Of a DNA stretch of 64,000 bases, positions 36,308-47,701 are shown piece by piece. The DNA lies in the NCBI RefSeq assembly GCF_001010415.1, contig NZ_JPLE01000041.1, forward strand, positions 18,086 through 82,085. The letters run 5' to 3'. The notes beneath the pieces are model-generated. The model was not told the origin of the DNA and ran no database searches. It saw nothing but the letters and a program-made list of their open reading frames with translations. Position 1 is the first letter of the stretch. Every line of letters begins with the position of its first letter. Origin of the DNA: Xanthomonas pisi DSM 18956. GTDB taxonomy: Bacteria; Pseudomonadota; Gammaproteobacteria; Xanthomonadales; Xanthomonadaceae. A program made the position numbers and the translations under genes.

Positions 36308-37123
36308 ATGAATACCCCAGAAGAGTCCACCCTCGGCCGTGAGGTTGCCTATCCCAGCGGCTACGACCCCTCGCTGCTGTTTCCGATTCCGCGCGCGGCC
36401 GGGCGCGAGGCGATCGGCCTGACCGGCGCCTTGCCCTTCATCGGGCGCGACCGCTGGCACGCCTACGAGCTGAGCTGGCTCGATGCACAGGGCAAGCCGT
36501 GCGTGGCCACGGCCACCTTGCATGTGCCCTGCGAGTCGCCGTCGTTGATCGAATCCAAGTCGCTCAAGCTGTATCTCAACTCGCTCAATGCCACGCGCTT
36601 CAACAGTGCCGAAGCAGTGCGCACGCGCATCGCCACCGACCTGTCCACGCGCGCCGGCGCCGATGTGGCGGTGGAATTCGGCCTGCCGCCGATCGATGCG
36701 GTGGGCGAGGGCGAATCGATCGACGCGCTGGATGTCAGCATCGACGACTACGGCCCGCCCAATGCCGCGTACCTGTCGGCGCACGCACAACCCGTCGTGG
36801 AAGAAGTGCTGACCTCGGCATTGCTCAAATCCAATTGCCCGGTCACCGGTCAGCCGGATTGGGCCAGCGTCACGTTGCGTTATCGCGGCGCGCCGATCGA
36901 TCGCGAGGGTCTGCTGCGTTATCTGGTGAGCTTCCGCGACCACGCCGAGTTTCATGAGCAATGCGTGGAGCGCATTTTCAGTGACGTGCTTCTCCGCTGC
37001 GCGCCCGAGTGGCTGGTGGTCGAAGCGCGCTATACCCGGCGTGGCGGGCTGGATATCAATCCGCTGCGCAGCTCCCCCAGCGTGCCCACCCCGCTGTCGA
37101 TCTTTCGCGACCTGCGCCAGTAA
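36308..37123 (+). CDS. queF: NADPH-dependent 7-cyano-7-deazaguanine reductase
   Basis: 271 residues, the long (two-domain, YqcD-type) QueF. It reduces preQ0 to preQ1 in queuosine tRNA modification, in the cytoplasm. The QueF signature [13 protein letters not shown] binds NADPH and the catalytic Cys lies in [28 protein letters not shown] and the late [11 protein letters not shown] are conserved. The start follows an AT-poor leader without a recognised riboswitch. Confidence 0.97.
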   Translation: MNTPEESTLGREVAYPSGYDPSLLFPIPRAAGREAIGLTGALPFIGRDRWHAYELSWLDAQGKPCVATATLHVPCESPSLIESKSLKLYLNSLNATRFNSAEAVRTRIATDLSTRAGADVAVEFGLPPIDAVGEGESIDALDVSIDDYGPPNAAYLSAHAQPVVEEVLTSALLKSNCPVTGQPDWASVTLRYRGAPIDREGLLRYLVSFRDHAEFHEQCVERIFSDVLLRCAPEWLVVEARYTRRGGLDINPLRSSPSVPTPLSIFRDLRQ

Positions 37124-37226
37124 GTCGTCGTATGGAAGTATCGCGCCAGCTTCACGGCGGCGCGATCCATGCTTAACAGCGCTGCACGCACCCTGCAACC
37201 TTCGTGATGCACGAAGGAACGCAGCA

Positions 37227-37520
37227 ATGAGTGCCGATAAAAAGCCAGATTTCTCCAATGTGAGCGCATCGGTGGAGACTACCGCCGACGTGACGCCCGC
37301 TGCGGATTTTTCCAACGTGCGCACCGGTGTGCAGAGCACCGCAGAACTGGTCGAGGAATCGGTCACTGTGCAGGCAGGCGACAGCCTGTCCAGCATCGCC
37401 AAACGTCATCTGGGTGATGGCGCACTGTGGCCGCGCATTTTCGAAGCCAACCGCGAAACGCTCAAGGACCCGGACAAGATCTTTCCGGGTCAGGTGCTGC
37501 GTTTGCCGCATAAAGCCTAG
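37227..37520 (+). CDS. LysM domain protein
   Basis: 97 residues from the ATG at 37227, with GAAGGA upstream. The N-terminal half contains two near-repeats (PDFSNVSASVETTADV and ADFSNVRTGVQSTAEL). A single LysM domain ends the protein (SVTVQAGDSLSSIAKRHLGDGALWPRIFEANRETL, then PGQVLRLP), in the arrangement of YgaU/Kbp proteins. No signal peptide, so cytoplasmic; the YgaU/Kbp type binds potassium in E. coli. Which role applies here is uncertain. Confidence 0.9.
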   Translation: MSADKKPDFSNVSASVETTADVTPAADFSNVRTGVQSTAELVEESVTVQAGDSLSSIAKRHLGDGALWPRIFEANRETLKDPDKIFPGQVLRLPHKA

Positions 37521-37622
37521 CTGCGGGCGAGTCATTATCTTGCAAGGCTCGTGGCGCACCGCGTGGGGACCTTGCAGGACACCTCAGAAACAATGCCCTT
37601 TTGGATAGTCGGAGATTGATCC

Positions 37623-38177
37623 ATGCGTACCAAATCCGTTTCAAGCACGCTCGTGATTGCGCTTGCCGGCGTACTCGCTCTGTCCGGTTGCAAGAAGGAC
37701 GAAGACGCCAGCGTGTCGAAAGACCCTACCTCCGGCGCTGCCACTGAGGCGATGCCAGGCCCGGCCGCCACGCCGCCGGCCAGCGATCAGGCTGGCCAGA
37801 GCACTGCGACCGGCGCGGCCAGCACCGACACCGCTGCGGCGACGGGTTCTGCCGTCAGCGTGTCCAGCGTCGCCGTCGGGACCCGTGCCGCCGTCGACAA
37901 GACAGTGACCCCGTCCGCCACCATCGGCAGCAAGGACACCATCATCGTGTCGGTCAAGACCGAGGGCAGTGCGAGCAATGTGTCGGTGTCGGCCAAGCTC
38001 ACCTATCAGGATGGTCAGGTTGCCGGCGAGCAGAACGCCACGCTGACCACCACTGGCGCAGAAACCACCAACCTGAGCTTCAGCAAGCCCGACGGCTGGC
38101 CTGCCGGGACCTACACCGCGCAGGCCATGGTCGACGGTAAGCCTGCGGGCAGTCCACAGACCATTACGGTCAAGTAG
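37623..38177 (+). CDS. hypothetical lipoprotein with beta-sandwich-like C-terminus
   Basis: 184 residues. The lipobox ALSGC (Cys about 23) is followed by an Ala/Thr/Ser-rich linker to about residue 85. A beta-rich domain of about 95 residues follows (TIGSKDTIIVSVKTEGSASNVSVSAKLTYQDGQ, AGTYTAQAMVDGKPAGS) that resembles an immunoglobulin-like or CHRD-like sandwich. It ends at a strong intrinsic terminator. Function unknown. Confidence 0.85.
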   Translation: MRTKSVSSTLVIALAGVLALSGCKKDEDASVSKDPTSGAATEAMPGPAATPPASDQAGQSTATGAASTDTAAATGSAVSVSSVAVGTRAAVDKTVTPSATIGSKDTIIVSVKTEGSASNVSVSAKLTYQDGQVAGEQNATLTTTGAETTNLSFSKPDGWPAGTYTAQAMVDGKPAGSPQTITVK

Positions 38178-38271
38178 CTGGCGTAGGCGGTCGCCATCGG
38201 TAGCGACGACGCCTCGTCCTGGCATCGTCCCATCTGCAATTGGTGACGTCTGCTTGCATCACGTTGCAGAT

Positions 38272-38300
38272 AAGGCGCGACCACGTGGTTGCGCCTTTTT
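38272..38300 (+). terminator. intrinsic terminator after the lipoprotein gene
   Basis: AAGGCGCGACCAC pairs with GTGGTTGCGCCTT (one G-U pair) and runs directly into a T-tract. It is about 95 bp past the lipoprotein stop codon and isolates icd from that transcript. Confidence 0.88.
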
Positions 38301-40781
<2,481 letters not shown>

Positions 40782-40826
40782 TCCCGCGCACCGCGTGCCG
40801 GTGCGTCCAGTCGGTACGATCGTCAG

Positions 40827-40860
40827 GGCCCGCCTCGCCAACAGGCGGGCCTTGTCGTTT
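40827..40860. terminator. bidirectional terminator between icd and the small convergent gene
   Basis: The perfect 9-bp stem GGCCCGCCT/AGGCGGGCC has a 7-nt loop and is followed by TTGTCGTTT on the plus strand. It ends at the stop codon of the convergent gene at 40860. Confidence 0.8.
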
Positions 40861-41105
40861 CAGCGAAAGGGCGACAGTGCGGTCATCGCCTGCACCAAGT
40901 GGCGCGCACGCCGCGCCATGCGTTTCTCGGCGCGCCGTCGAGGTGCAGCCTTGCTCGCTTCCGTCCCGCTTTGCGCAGTTTCGGCCGGCTCGGGTGTGGC
41001 GTCCGTCGCCACATCCGCCGCCATCTCGGGTTCTGCCAACTGCCTTGCAAGCGCCACATCGGCAATGTGTCCGTGCTGGAACAGCAGCTCGGTAAAGATG
41101 CGCAT
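40860..41105 (-). CDS. small hypothetical protein divergent from LysR
   Basis: 81 residues from the ATG at 41105, with GGGAGCAGGATC upstream. It starts MRIFTELLFQHGHIADVALARQLAE, a helical segment, continues with an acidic Ala/Glu/Thr stretch, and ends in a basic tail (APRRRAEKRMARRARHLVQAMTAL). A much longer antisense frame includes it, but this start has a real ribosome site. I recognise no family. Its promoter region is shared with the LysR gene. Confidence 0.7.
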   Translation of the reverse strand: MRIFTELLFQHGHIADVALARQLAEPEMAADVATDATPEPAETAQSGTEASKAAPRRRAEKRMARRARHLVQAMTALSPFR

Positions 41106-41154
41106 GATCCTGCTCCCACTTGAGTGGAAGCCACAGTAGGCGCAGGCTTGGCCA

Positions 41155-41198
41155 TGCAAAAGCGAGGCTTTTGCAAGTCTGTGTTGAATTCCATTCAA
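41155..41198. promoter_or_regulatory. two inverted repeats in the LysR divergent promoter
   Basis: TGCAAAAGC-GAG-GCTTTTGCA (41155-41175) is a perfect 9-bp inverted repeat. TTGAAT-TCC-ATTCAA (41184-41198) is a second, with the T-N11-A symmetry of LysR-type sites (TGAA-N5-TTCA). Both lie in the 102-bp gap between the small minus-strand gene and the LysR gene, so autoregulation is the natural reading. Confidence 0.65.
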
Positions 41199-41207
41199 GG
41201 GTGAGCC

Positions 41208-42170
41208 ATGTCGCGTCCGCCGCTTCACGCATTGCAGGGCTTCGTCAGTGCGGTGCGTCTGGGCAATCTTTCGCGCGCTGCCGCGTCGATGCATCTGACC
41301 GTCAGTGCACTCAGTCACCAGGTACGTGCACTCGAACAACGCCTGGGCTATCGGTTGCTGCAGCGGCACGCGCGCGGCGTCAGCGCCACGCCGCGGGGGC
41401 AGCAATTGCTCGAGCGCATCGCCCCGCATCTGGATGCGATCGCAGACGCATTCCAGCCGTTCGCTGCACGCCGCGAGGACATGCTTACCCTGAGCATTAC
41501 GCCGTCGATGGCCTCGGCGTGGCTGGTGCCGCGCCTGAGCGATTTTCTGGCAGCCCATCCCACCATCGAGATCAATCTGTTTTCCAGCGAGCGATTGGTG
41601 GACTTCGAGCGCCAGCCGCAGGTGGATGCGGCCATGCGCATCGGTGCCGGACAGTGGCCGGGCGTGATCGCCGAACCGTTGTTCGACGAATGGCTGGTGC
41701 CGATGGCGAGCCCGGCGCTGATCGCACGCATGGGCGGCATCGATGCGCAGCCGCTGCAGCGATGGCCGCTGCTGGGTGACCCGGATGGCGACTGGCCGCG
41801 CTGGTTCGCGACCTTCGGGGGCGAGCCGCCGCGACGGTATGCCGCGGTGCTCGACGAATCCGAATCCCATCACCGTGCCGCGCTGGATGGCGTCGGGGTT
41901 GCGATGGGGCGGGTGACCCGCGCGCGCCTGTTGCTGGCATCCGGCCAGCTGGTGGCGCTGTCGGCGCAACGGCTCAAGACCACCTGGTCGCATTACCTGG
42001 TCTACCCGCAGCGTTCGGCCACGCACACCGGTTTTCTTGCGTTTCGCCAATGGCTCAAGGCACAGGCGCGCGAACATGCCGAGCACGCCCGGCAGGCGAT
42101 GGCCGCACCGTCTGCCGTGCTGCCGCCCGCCACGTATCGCCGCAAGCGCGCAAGGACACTGTCGCCATGA
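41208..42170 (+). CDS. LysR family transcriptional regulator (GcvA-like)
   Basis: 320 residues. The N-terminal winged helix-turn-helix is typical ([43 protein letters not shown]). The effector domain (about 95-290) has the GcvA-like pattern [26 protein letters not shown] and the late [14 protein letters not shown] basic C-terminal tail of about 30 residues follows. It overlaps the aceK start by 4 bp (ATGA), so the regulator and the kinase/phosphatase are translated together. The ligand is unknown. Confidence 0.93.
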   Translation: MSRPPLHALQGFVSAVRLGNLSRAAASMHLTVSALSHQVRALEQRLGYRLLQRHARGVSATPRGQQLLERIAPHLDAIADAFQPFAARREDMLTLSITPSMASAWLVPRLSDFLAAHPTIEINLFSSERLVDFERQPQVDAAMRIGAGQWPGVIAEPLFDEWLVPMASPALIARMGGIDAQPLQRWPLLGDPDGDWPRWFATFGGEPPRRYAAVLDESESHHRAALDGVGVAMGRVTRARLLLASGQLVALSAQRLKTTWSHYLVYPQRSATHTGFLAFRQWLKAQAREHAEHARQAMAAPSAVLPPATYRRKRARTLSP

Positions 42171-43906
42171 ACCAGCTGCCGTTACCGCCCCAATCCGAAC
42201 GCCGCGCGCTGGCGATCGCCCAAGCCGTGTACGAAGCGTTCGAGGATTACCACGCGCGGTTTTCCGAGATCACCGCGCGCGCCAAGCAACGCTTCGAAAT
42301 GCGCGACTGGAGCGGCGCGCGCGACGATGCCGTCGCACGTATCGCGCTCTACGATCAGTACATCAGCGAATGCATGCTGCGCCTGCGTGCCGTGCTGCTG
42401 GGGCAGGCGCACGATCGCGCGCTGTGGATGCGCGCACGCAGTCATTACGCCGCGTTGCTGGCCGGGTTGATCGATCAGGAGTTGTACAAGACCTTCTACA
42501 ACACGCTGACGCGGCGTTACTTCGGCACCCACGGCGTGGATGCCGATATCGAGTTCATCGCGCTGGATATCGAACCCACCGACGCCATCACCGTGCCGGT
42601 GGCGCGGCATACCTACGCCGTGTCGCCAGGTCGGCTGACCGACATGCTGGTGCGCGTGCTGGGCGATTACGCATTCGCGGTGCCGTATGCGCACCGCACC
42701 CGCTGCGCGGCGGCCATTGCGGTACGTCTGCTCGACGACCTGGCGCATTGGGGCGAGCACCCGGTGCGCAGCGTCGAATTGCTGGAGACGGTGTTCTATC
42801 GCGAACGTCGCGCCTATCTGGTCGGGCGCGTGTTCGGCGAGCACCGGTTTTCGCCGTGCGTCATCGCATTGATCAACGACGATACCGGCTTGCGCGCCGA
42901 AGCGGTGTTGACCAAGCGCAGCGATGTCGCGCAACTGTTCAGCAATTCGCGCAGTTATTTTCAAGCCGACCTGTCGACGGTGGGCGATGCGGTGGTATTC
43001 CTGCGCAGCCTGCTGACCCACAAGCCAGTCGATGAGCTGTACACCATGCTCGGCCGCGCCAAGCAGGGCAAGACCGAACGCTATCGCACGTTTTTCAGCC
43101 ATTTCCAGGCGCAGCCGTCCGAGCAGCTGGTGCATGCCGATGGCACGCCAGGCATGGTCATGGTGGTGTTTACGCTGCCCAGCTATCCGCTGGTGTTCAA
43201 GCTCATTCGCGACCGTTTCGCCTACCCCAAGACCATGAGCCGCGCGCAGGTGGAGGGCAAATACGAACTGGTGTTCCAGCTGGATCGCATCGGCCGGTTG
43301 CTCGACGCGCAGCCGTATCGTTTCCTGCGCTTTTCCAAATCGCGCTTTTCGCCGGCGCTGCTGCAGGAACTGCAGACCAGCTGCGCGATGAGCCTGAGCG
43401 AGGATGGCGAGGATGTCTTGATCGCGCTGTGCTACGTGCAACGGCGCCTGCGTCCGCTCAACTTGTACCTGCGCGAACAACTGCCCGAGGCCGCGCATGC
43501 GGCCGCGCTGGACTATGGCCAGGCGATCAAGGACATGGCGCGCAACAACATCTTTCCCGGCGACATGCTGCTGAAGAACTTCGGGATCACCCGGCATCAG
43601 CGTGCGGTGTTCTACGACTACGACGAGTTGTGCCTGATCACCGAATGCACCTTTCGCGACTGGCCCACGCCCACCACCTACGAAGAACAGATGGCCGCCG
43701 AACCCTGGTTCCATGTCGGCCCACGCGACGTCTTCCCCGAGCGCTTCGCACTGTTCATGGGCCTGCCGTCCTCGCAACTGGAAGCGGTCAAGCACATCCA
43801 TCCGGAACTGTTCGACCCGCAGTGGTGGCGCGACCTGCAGGCAAGGCTGCGCGAGGACGATTATCCGGACACGCCGCCCTACGCAGAATCGCGCCGGCTT
43901 GCCTAG
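42167..43906 (+). CDS. aceK: isocitrate dehydrogenase kinase/phosphatase
   Basis: 579 residues from the ATG at 42167, full length. The N-terminal regulatory domain (about 1-310) includes [21 protein letters not shown]. The kinase domain follows, with the ATP-site lysine in [15 protein letters not shown], the catalytic-loop-like region [40 protein letters not shown] (metal Asp in FYDYDE) and [16 protein letters not shown]. It switches ICDH by phosphorylation to route isocitrate to the glyoxylate shunt. AAGGA precedes the start. No aceA/aceB are in the window. Confidence 0.97.
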   Translation: MNQLPLPPQSERRALAIAQAVYEAFEDYHARFSEITARAKQRFEMRDWSGARDDAVARIALYDQYISECMLRLRAVLLGQAHDRALWMRARSHYAALLAGLIDQELYKTFYNTLTRRYFGTHGVDADIEFIALDIEPTDAITVPVARHTYAVSPGRLTDMLVRVLGDYAFAVPYAHRTRCAAAIAVRLLDDLAHWGEHPVRSVELLETVFYRERRAYLVGRVFGEHRFSPCVIALINDDTGLRAEAVLTKRSDVAQLFSNSRSYFQADLSTVGDAVVFLRSLLTHKPVDELYTMLGRAKQGKTERYRTFFSHFQAQPSEQLVHADGTPGMVMVVFTLPSYPLVFKLIRDRFAYPKTMSRAQVEGKYELVFQLDRIGRLLDAQPYRFLRFSKSRFSPALLQELQTSCAMSLSEDGEDVLIALCYVQRRLRPLNLYLREQLPEAAHAAALDYGQAIKDMARNNIFPGDMLLKNFGITRHQRAVFYDYDELCLITECTFRDWPTPTTYEEQMAAEPWFHVGPRDVFPERFALFMGLPSSQLEAVKHIHPELFDPQWWRDLQARLREDDYPDTPPYAESRRLA

Positions 43907-43964
43907 ACCGTTCCGTTTGCAGCGGCAGGCTGGTAAAACGTGCGACAACCGATGGAGTACGGCA

Positions 43965-44837
43965 ATGCAGTGGAAGCAACGTGGAGCTCTGGGCATCCTC
44001 TTCTCGCTGGCAGCGATGGGCGTTGCGCACGCCAAGCCGGACGCTGCGCGTCTGCAGATCGAGGCGAGCATGAATGTCACCGGCGCGTTGACGCTGACGC
44101 CAGACGGCACCGTGACAGCGGTGGCGCTTGCCGACGAGGAGCGTTTGCCTGTCGCTGTTCGCGAGCGGATCAAGCATTCGGTGGCGGCGTGGCGGTTCGA
44201 TCCGGTCAAGGACGACGGCAATGCCTTGCCCGCGCAGCTGCCGATGAGCTTGCTGCTGGTCGCCAAGCCCGCCGACGACAATCGGTACCAGGTATCGATC
44301 CGTAGCGCGCATTTCGGCGGTCAGGCCGAGCAAGGGGATGGCGCACAGGCCAAGGACATGGCGCCGCCGCCCTATCCGGTCAATGCCTTCAGGGGCGGGG
44401 CGACCGGCGTGGTCTACCTGTTGCTCAAGATCGGACGCGACGGCAAGGTGGAGGATGTGGTTGCCGAACAGGTCAACCTCACCGCACTGGTTCCCGAGTC
44501 CAAGCGTGCACGCTGGCGCAAGGAATTTGCCGATGCCTCGATGGCCAAGGCGCGCAGCTGGACGTTTATCCCGCCCATGGCCGGGCCCGAGCGCAATGCG
44601 CCGTTCTGGGAGATGCGCGTGCCGGTGACATTCGACATCGCCGCGTCCGAGAAGGACCTGGATGCCAAGCAGAAAAAATGGCAGTCGTATCTACCGGGTC
44701 CGCGCCAGGGCGCGTCGTGGCGAGCGCAGGACGAGACGACTGCAGCGACCGACAGCCCGGACGCACTGCCAGGCTCGGGATTGTTTTCCGTACGCGGCGA
44801 AGGCGTGCGCCTGATCACGCCGCTGCAGGAAGGCTGA
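43965..44837 (+). CDS. exported protein with TonB-like C-terminal domain
   Basis: 290 residues from the ATG at 43965, with GGAGTACGGCA upstream. Signal peptide MQWKQRGALGILFSLAAMGVAHA, then two domains. The first (about 30-105) has a beta-strand pattern ending VAAWRFDPVKDDGN. The second (about 125-235) has the TonB-C pattern: PPYPVNAFRGGATGVVYLLLKIGRDGKVEDVVAEQVNL and ARSWTFIPPMAG. It lacks the membrane anchor and Pro-rich spacer of true TonB, so it is probably a periplasmic partner protein. Function unknown. Confidence 0.85.
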   Translation: MQWKQRGALGILFSLAAMGVAHAKPDAARLQIEASMNVTGALTLTPDGTVTAVALADEERLPVAVRERIKHSVAAWRFDPVKDDGNALPAQLPMSLLLVAKPADDNRYQVSIRSAHFGGQAEQGDGAQAKDMAPPPYPVNAFRGGATGVVYLLLKIGRDGKVEDVVAEQVNLTALVPESKRARWRKEFADASMAKARSWTFIPPMAGPERNAPFWEMRVPVTFDIAASEKDLDAKQKKWQSYLPGPRQGASWRAQDETTAATDSPDALPGSGLFSVRGEGVRLITPLQEG

Positions 44838-45025
44838 GGGTCCGTCGTGAGTTCTCCTGGCGAAGTCGGATCGCTGTAGCCGGTGTCGCGGATCCGTTTT
44901 GCCGGGATGTGAACCATTCGACGGCCACCTGCACGAGGAGCAGCCACAGGGCCGTCGATCGTAACGATCACACCAGCGCGATCACGCACGAAGAACCAGG
45001 CGCTTGGCCCGACGCACATGCGGCC

Positions 45026-45060
45026 CACAAAAGAGCCCCGCAATGCGGGGCTTTTTTGTG
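45026..45060. terminator. bidirectional terminator between the TonB-C-like gene and rho
   Basis: AGCCCCGC-AAT-GCGGGGCT is flanked by an A-run (cacaaaag) and a T-run (ttttttgtg), giving an intrinsic terminator on both strands. It serves the convergent TonB-C-like gene and rho. Confidence 0.92.
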
Positions 45061-45079
45061 GTGCTGACGTAAACCGACC

Positions 45080-46945
45080 TCAGCGCTTCATCGAACTGAA
45101 GAACTCGTCGTTGGACTTGGTGGTCTTCATCTTGTCCAGCAGGAATTCCATCGCTGCGATTTCGTCCATCGGGTGCAGCAGCTTGCGCAGGATCCAGATC
45201 TTCTGCAGCAGCTCCGGCTCGATCAACAGATCTTCGCGACGCGTGCCCGAGCGGTTGATGTCGATCGCAGGATAAACGCGCTTTTCGGTGATGCGACGGT
45301 TCAAGTGCACTTCGCTGTTGCCGGTGCCCTTGAACTCTTCGTAGATCACCTCGTCCATCTTGCTGCCGGTCTCGACCAGCGCGGTGGCGATGATGGTCAG
45401 CGAGCCGCCTTCCTCCACGTTACGCGCCGCGCCGAAGAAGCGCTTCGGACGGTGCAGGGCGTTGGCGTCCACACCACCGGTGAGCACCTTGCCGGAGCTG
45501 GGCACCACGTTGTTGTAGGCGCGTGCCAGGCGGGTGATCGAGTCGAGCAGGATCACCACGTCCTTCTTGTGCTCGACCAGGCGCTTGGCCCGTTCGATCA
45601 CCATCTCGGCGACCTGCACGTGGCGCGCGGCCGGCTCGTCGAAGGTGGAGGAGATGACCTCGCCGCGCACGGTGCGCTGCATTTCGGTCACTTCTTCCGG
45701 GCGCTCGTCGATCAGCAGCACGATCATGTGCACTTCGGGATGATTGGTGGTGATGGCCGTGGCCACCTGCTGCATCATCATCGTCTTACCGGCCTTGGGC
45801 GGGGAGACGATCAGCGCGCGCTGACCCTTGCCCTGCGGCGCCATCAGATCCAGGATGCGGCCGGTGATGTCCTCGGTGGACCCATCGCCACGTTCCAGAC
45901 GGAACCGGCGCCGCGGGAACAGCGGGGTCAGGTTCTCGAACAGCACCTTGTTCTTGCTGGCTTCCAGCGGCTCACCGTTGATGGTGTCCACGATCGACAG
46001 CGCGAAATAGCGTTCGCCGTCCTTGGGGAAGCGGATGCGGCCGGACAAATGGTCGCCGGTGCGCAGGTTGAAGCGGCGGATCTGGCTGGGCGAGATATAG
46101 GTATCGTCCGGGCCGGCCAGGTAGCTGGCTTCGGCCGCACGCAGGAAACCGAAGCCGTCGGGCAGGATTTCCAGCACGCCGTCGGCGGCAACGCCTTCGC
46201 CGTGACGGGTCAGCACCTTGAGCAGGGCGAAGATCACGTCCTGCTTGCGTGCGCGCGCCACGCCTTCCTGGATGTTGAGCTGATCGGCGATGTCCAGCAG
46301 CTTCTGCGCGGGCATCCGCTTGAGATCGCTCAGCGAGTAGACCGGGAAGCCTTCCGGCACGGCCGGATGCGGACGCGCGATAAACGGCTCGTTGCTGCCA
46401 TCGGAGGACGGCATGCCGCCGCCTTCGTTACCGAACCGATCGCGCGGACCGCGGTCGCGGCGGTTGCGGAACCGGTCGCGGCGATTGCCCTGCTGGTTCT
46501 GCCCCTGGCCTTGCTGGTTCTGGCCGGCGTTCTGGCCCTGGCCCTGCTGCTGGCCCTGGCCCTGGTTTTGTCCCTGGCCCTGGCTTTGGCTTTGCGCCTG
46601 ATTCTGGTTCTGCTGTTGCTGCGCCTGATTGAAGCGCTGCTGCTGCGACTGGCCGCCTTCGCGGGGCTCGCCGTGACTGTCGCCGCCCTGGCTGGAGCCA
46701 GAGGCGTTGCCTGCGCCTGGGCCATCGCCGGACGTCTGCGCCGGTGCCGAGTCGGCAGCGTGCGACGGTGCCTGCGGGGCGCGTGGAGCGTCGGGTGCGG
46801 GGCTGGCGGGCAAGGGCAGGTTGGGCTGCTGGGCGCCGGCATCGTCATGGGCGACGGCGGTCTTGCTCACGCGCGGCTTGCGCGCGCGCTTCTCGACGGG
46901 AGCGTCGACGCTGCTCCCGGTATCGGAGGAAGGATGATCGGACAA
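45080..46945 (-). CDS. rho: transcription termination factor Rho with Gln-rich N-terminal extension
   Basis: 621 residues from a TTG at 46945 ([10 protein letters not shown]), about 200 longer than E. coli Rho. AGGA lies about 10 bp upstream. Residues 1-98 are Pro/Ala/Gly-rich; 99-154 are almost pure Q/N/G/S (about 30 Gln and 8 Asn in 56); 155-170 are basic ([16 protein letters not shown]). Then come Rho_N (about 205-250), the RNA-binding cold-shock-like domain ([30 protein letters not shown]), the P-loop [17 protein letters not shown], the Q-loop and [19 protein letters not shown]-dependent ATPase and helicase activity is assured. It lies downstream of trxA. Confidence 0.97.
   Translation of the reverse strand: MSDHPSSDTGSSVDAPVEKRARKPRVSKTAVAHDDAGAQQPNLPLPASPAPDAPRAPQAPSHAADSAPAQTSGDGPGAGNASGSSQGGDSHGEPREGGQSQQQRFNQAQQQQNQNQAQSQSQGQGQNQGQGQQQGQGQNAGQNQQGQGQNQQGNRRDRFRNRRDRGPRDRFGNEGGGMPSSDGSNEPFIARPHPAVPEGFPVYSLSDLKRMPAQKLLDIADQLNIQEGVARARKQDVIFALLKVLTRHGEGVAADGVLEILPDGFGFLRAAEASYLAGPDDTYISPSQIRRFNLRTGDHLSGRIRFPKDGERYFALSIVDTINGEPLEASKNKVLFENLTPLFPRRRFRLERGDGSTEDITGRILDLMAPQGKGQRALIVSPPKAGKTMMMQQVATAITTNHPEVHMIVLLIDERPEEVTEMQRTVRGEVISSTFDEPAARHVQVAEMVIERAKRLVEHKKDVVILLDSITRLARAYNNVVPSSGKVLTGGVDANALHRPKRFFGAARNVEEGGSLTIIATALVETGSKMDEVIYEEFKGTGNSEVHLNRRITEKRVYPAIDINRSGTRREDLLIEPELLQKIWILRKLLHPMDEIAAMEFLLDKMKTTKSNDEFFSSMKR
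46484..46651 (-). repeat. Gln/Asn/Gly low-complexity block in rho
   Basis: This 168-bp part of rho encodes a run made of QGQ, QNQ and QQQ units. The underlying DNA is a degenerate CTG/GCC-rich repeat (plus strand) that could vary in length between strains. No stop or frameshift is seen. Confidence 0.85.
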
Positions 46946-47162
46946 GTGCGTGATTCCTCGCTAAGGTGCGAGCGCCCGGCTGGGGGGCGAACTATTGGTA
47001 GATGGGAGTCTAGAAGAGGTTTCTAGAGGGGTACGGCGGCGCACGAACGTGTGCCGGACCAACTGACACTATCACCGCAGCGCGCAACCGCGCAAGCGTC
47101 GGCCATGGCAGGGTTTAACTGCCGGCGAACCGCCGGGCGCCCATCGCTGGACGCCCATTCAC

Positions 47163-47504
47163 TCAGGCAGCGGCGCCGCCCAGGGTCTTGTCGATCATCT
47201 GGGTCAGCTGGCCCTTGCCGACCGCCCCGATCTGGCTCGCCTGCACCTGCCCGTCCTTGAACAGCAACAGCATCGGGATCGAGCGCACGTGGTACTTGAT
47301 GGCCAGGGCGCGGTTCTGGTCCACATTGACCTTGGCAACCTTGAGCCTGCCCTGGTATGTATCGGCCAGATCGTCCAGCACCGGTGCGATCATCTTGCAC
47401 GGGCCACACCACTCTGCCCAGAAATCCACCAGAACCGGTTCGCCGGATTGCAGTACTGCGGTATCGAAGTCGGCATCGCCGACATGTTGAACCTTGTCGC
47501 TCAC
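47163..47504 (-). CDS. trxA: thioredoxin
   Basis: 113 residues from a GTG at 47504, set by AGGAGACCCAAC upstream. The active site WCGPC is at residues 32-36 ([15 protein letters not shown]), with the conserved cis-Pro in RSIPMLLLF. It reduces disulphides in the cytoplasm using thioredoxin reductase. It lies upstream of rho on the same strand and divergent from rhlB, the same three-gene block as in E. coli. Confidence 0.97.
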   Translation of the reverse strand: MSDKVQHVGDADFDTAVLQSGEPVLVDFWAEWCGPCKMIAPVLDDLADTYQGRLKVAKVNVDQNRALAIKYHVRSIPMLLLFKDGQVQASQIGAVGKGQLTQMIDKTLGGAAA

Positions 47505-47701
47505 GTTGGGTCTCCTGGAAACCAAACGGCCCACCCGATCGGGCAGGCCGCCACATTGCGTTAAACTGGGGCATTGCGCGACTGAATCAAGTGTCAGTCC
47601 TGAAGCCGCGCTGTCCGCCACAAGAGCCGCAGTTTGCGACGCTGTCGGCATCGATGCAAGCCGCGCCCGGGCTGCCCAGGGCGCCTCACGAAGACGGAAT
47701 A

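Noticed and set aside
36308-37123. PreQ1 riboswitch upstream of queF
   Set aside because: The leader shows no recognisable preQ1 aptamer stem or A-rich tail.
42182-44281. 699-residue open frame opposite aceK
   Set aside because: It spans the aceK coding region and the start of the next gene on the other strand with no motif; a shadow.
45173-47026. 617-residue open frame opposite rho
   Set aside because: The Leu-rich stretch comes from the complement of the Gln-rich codons of rho; not a membrane protein.
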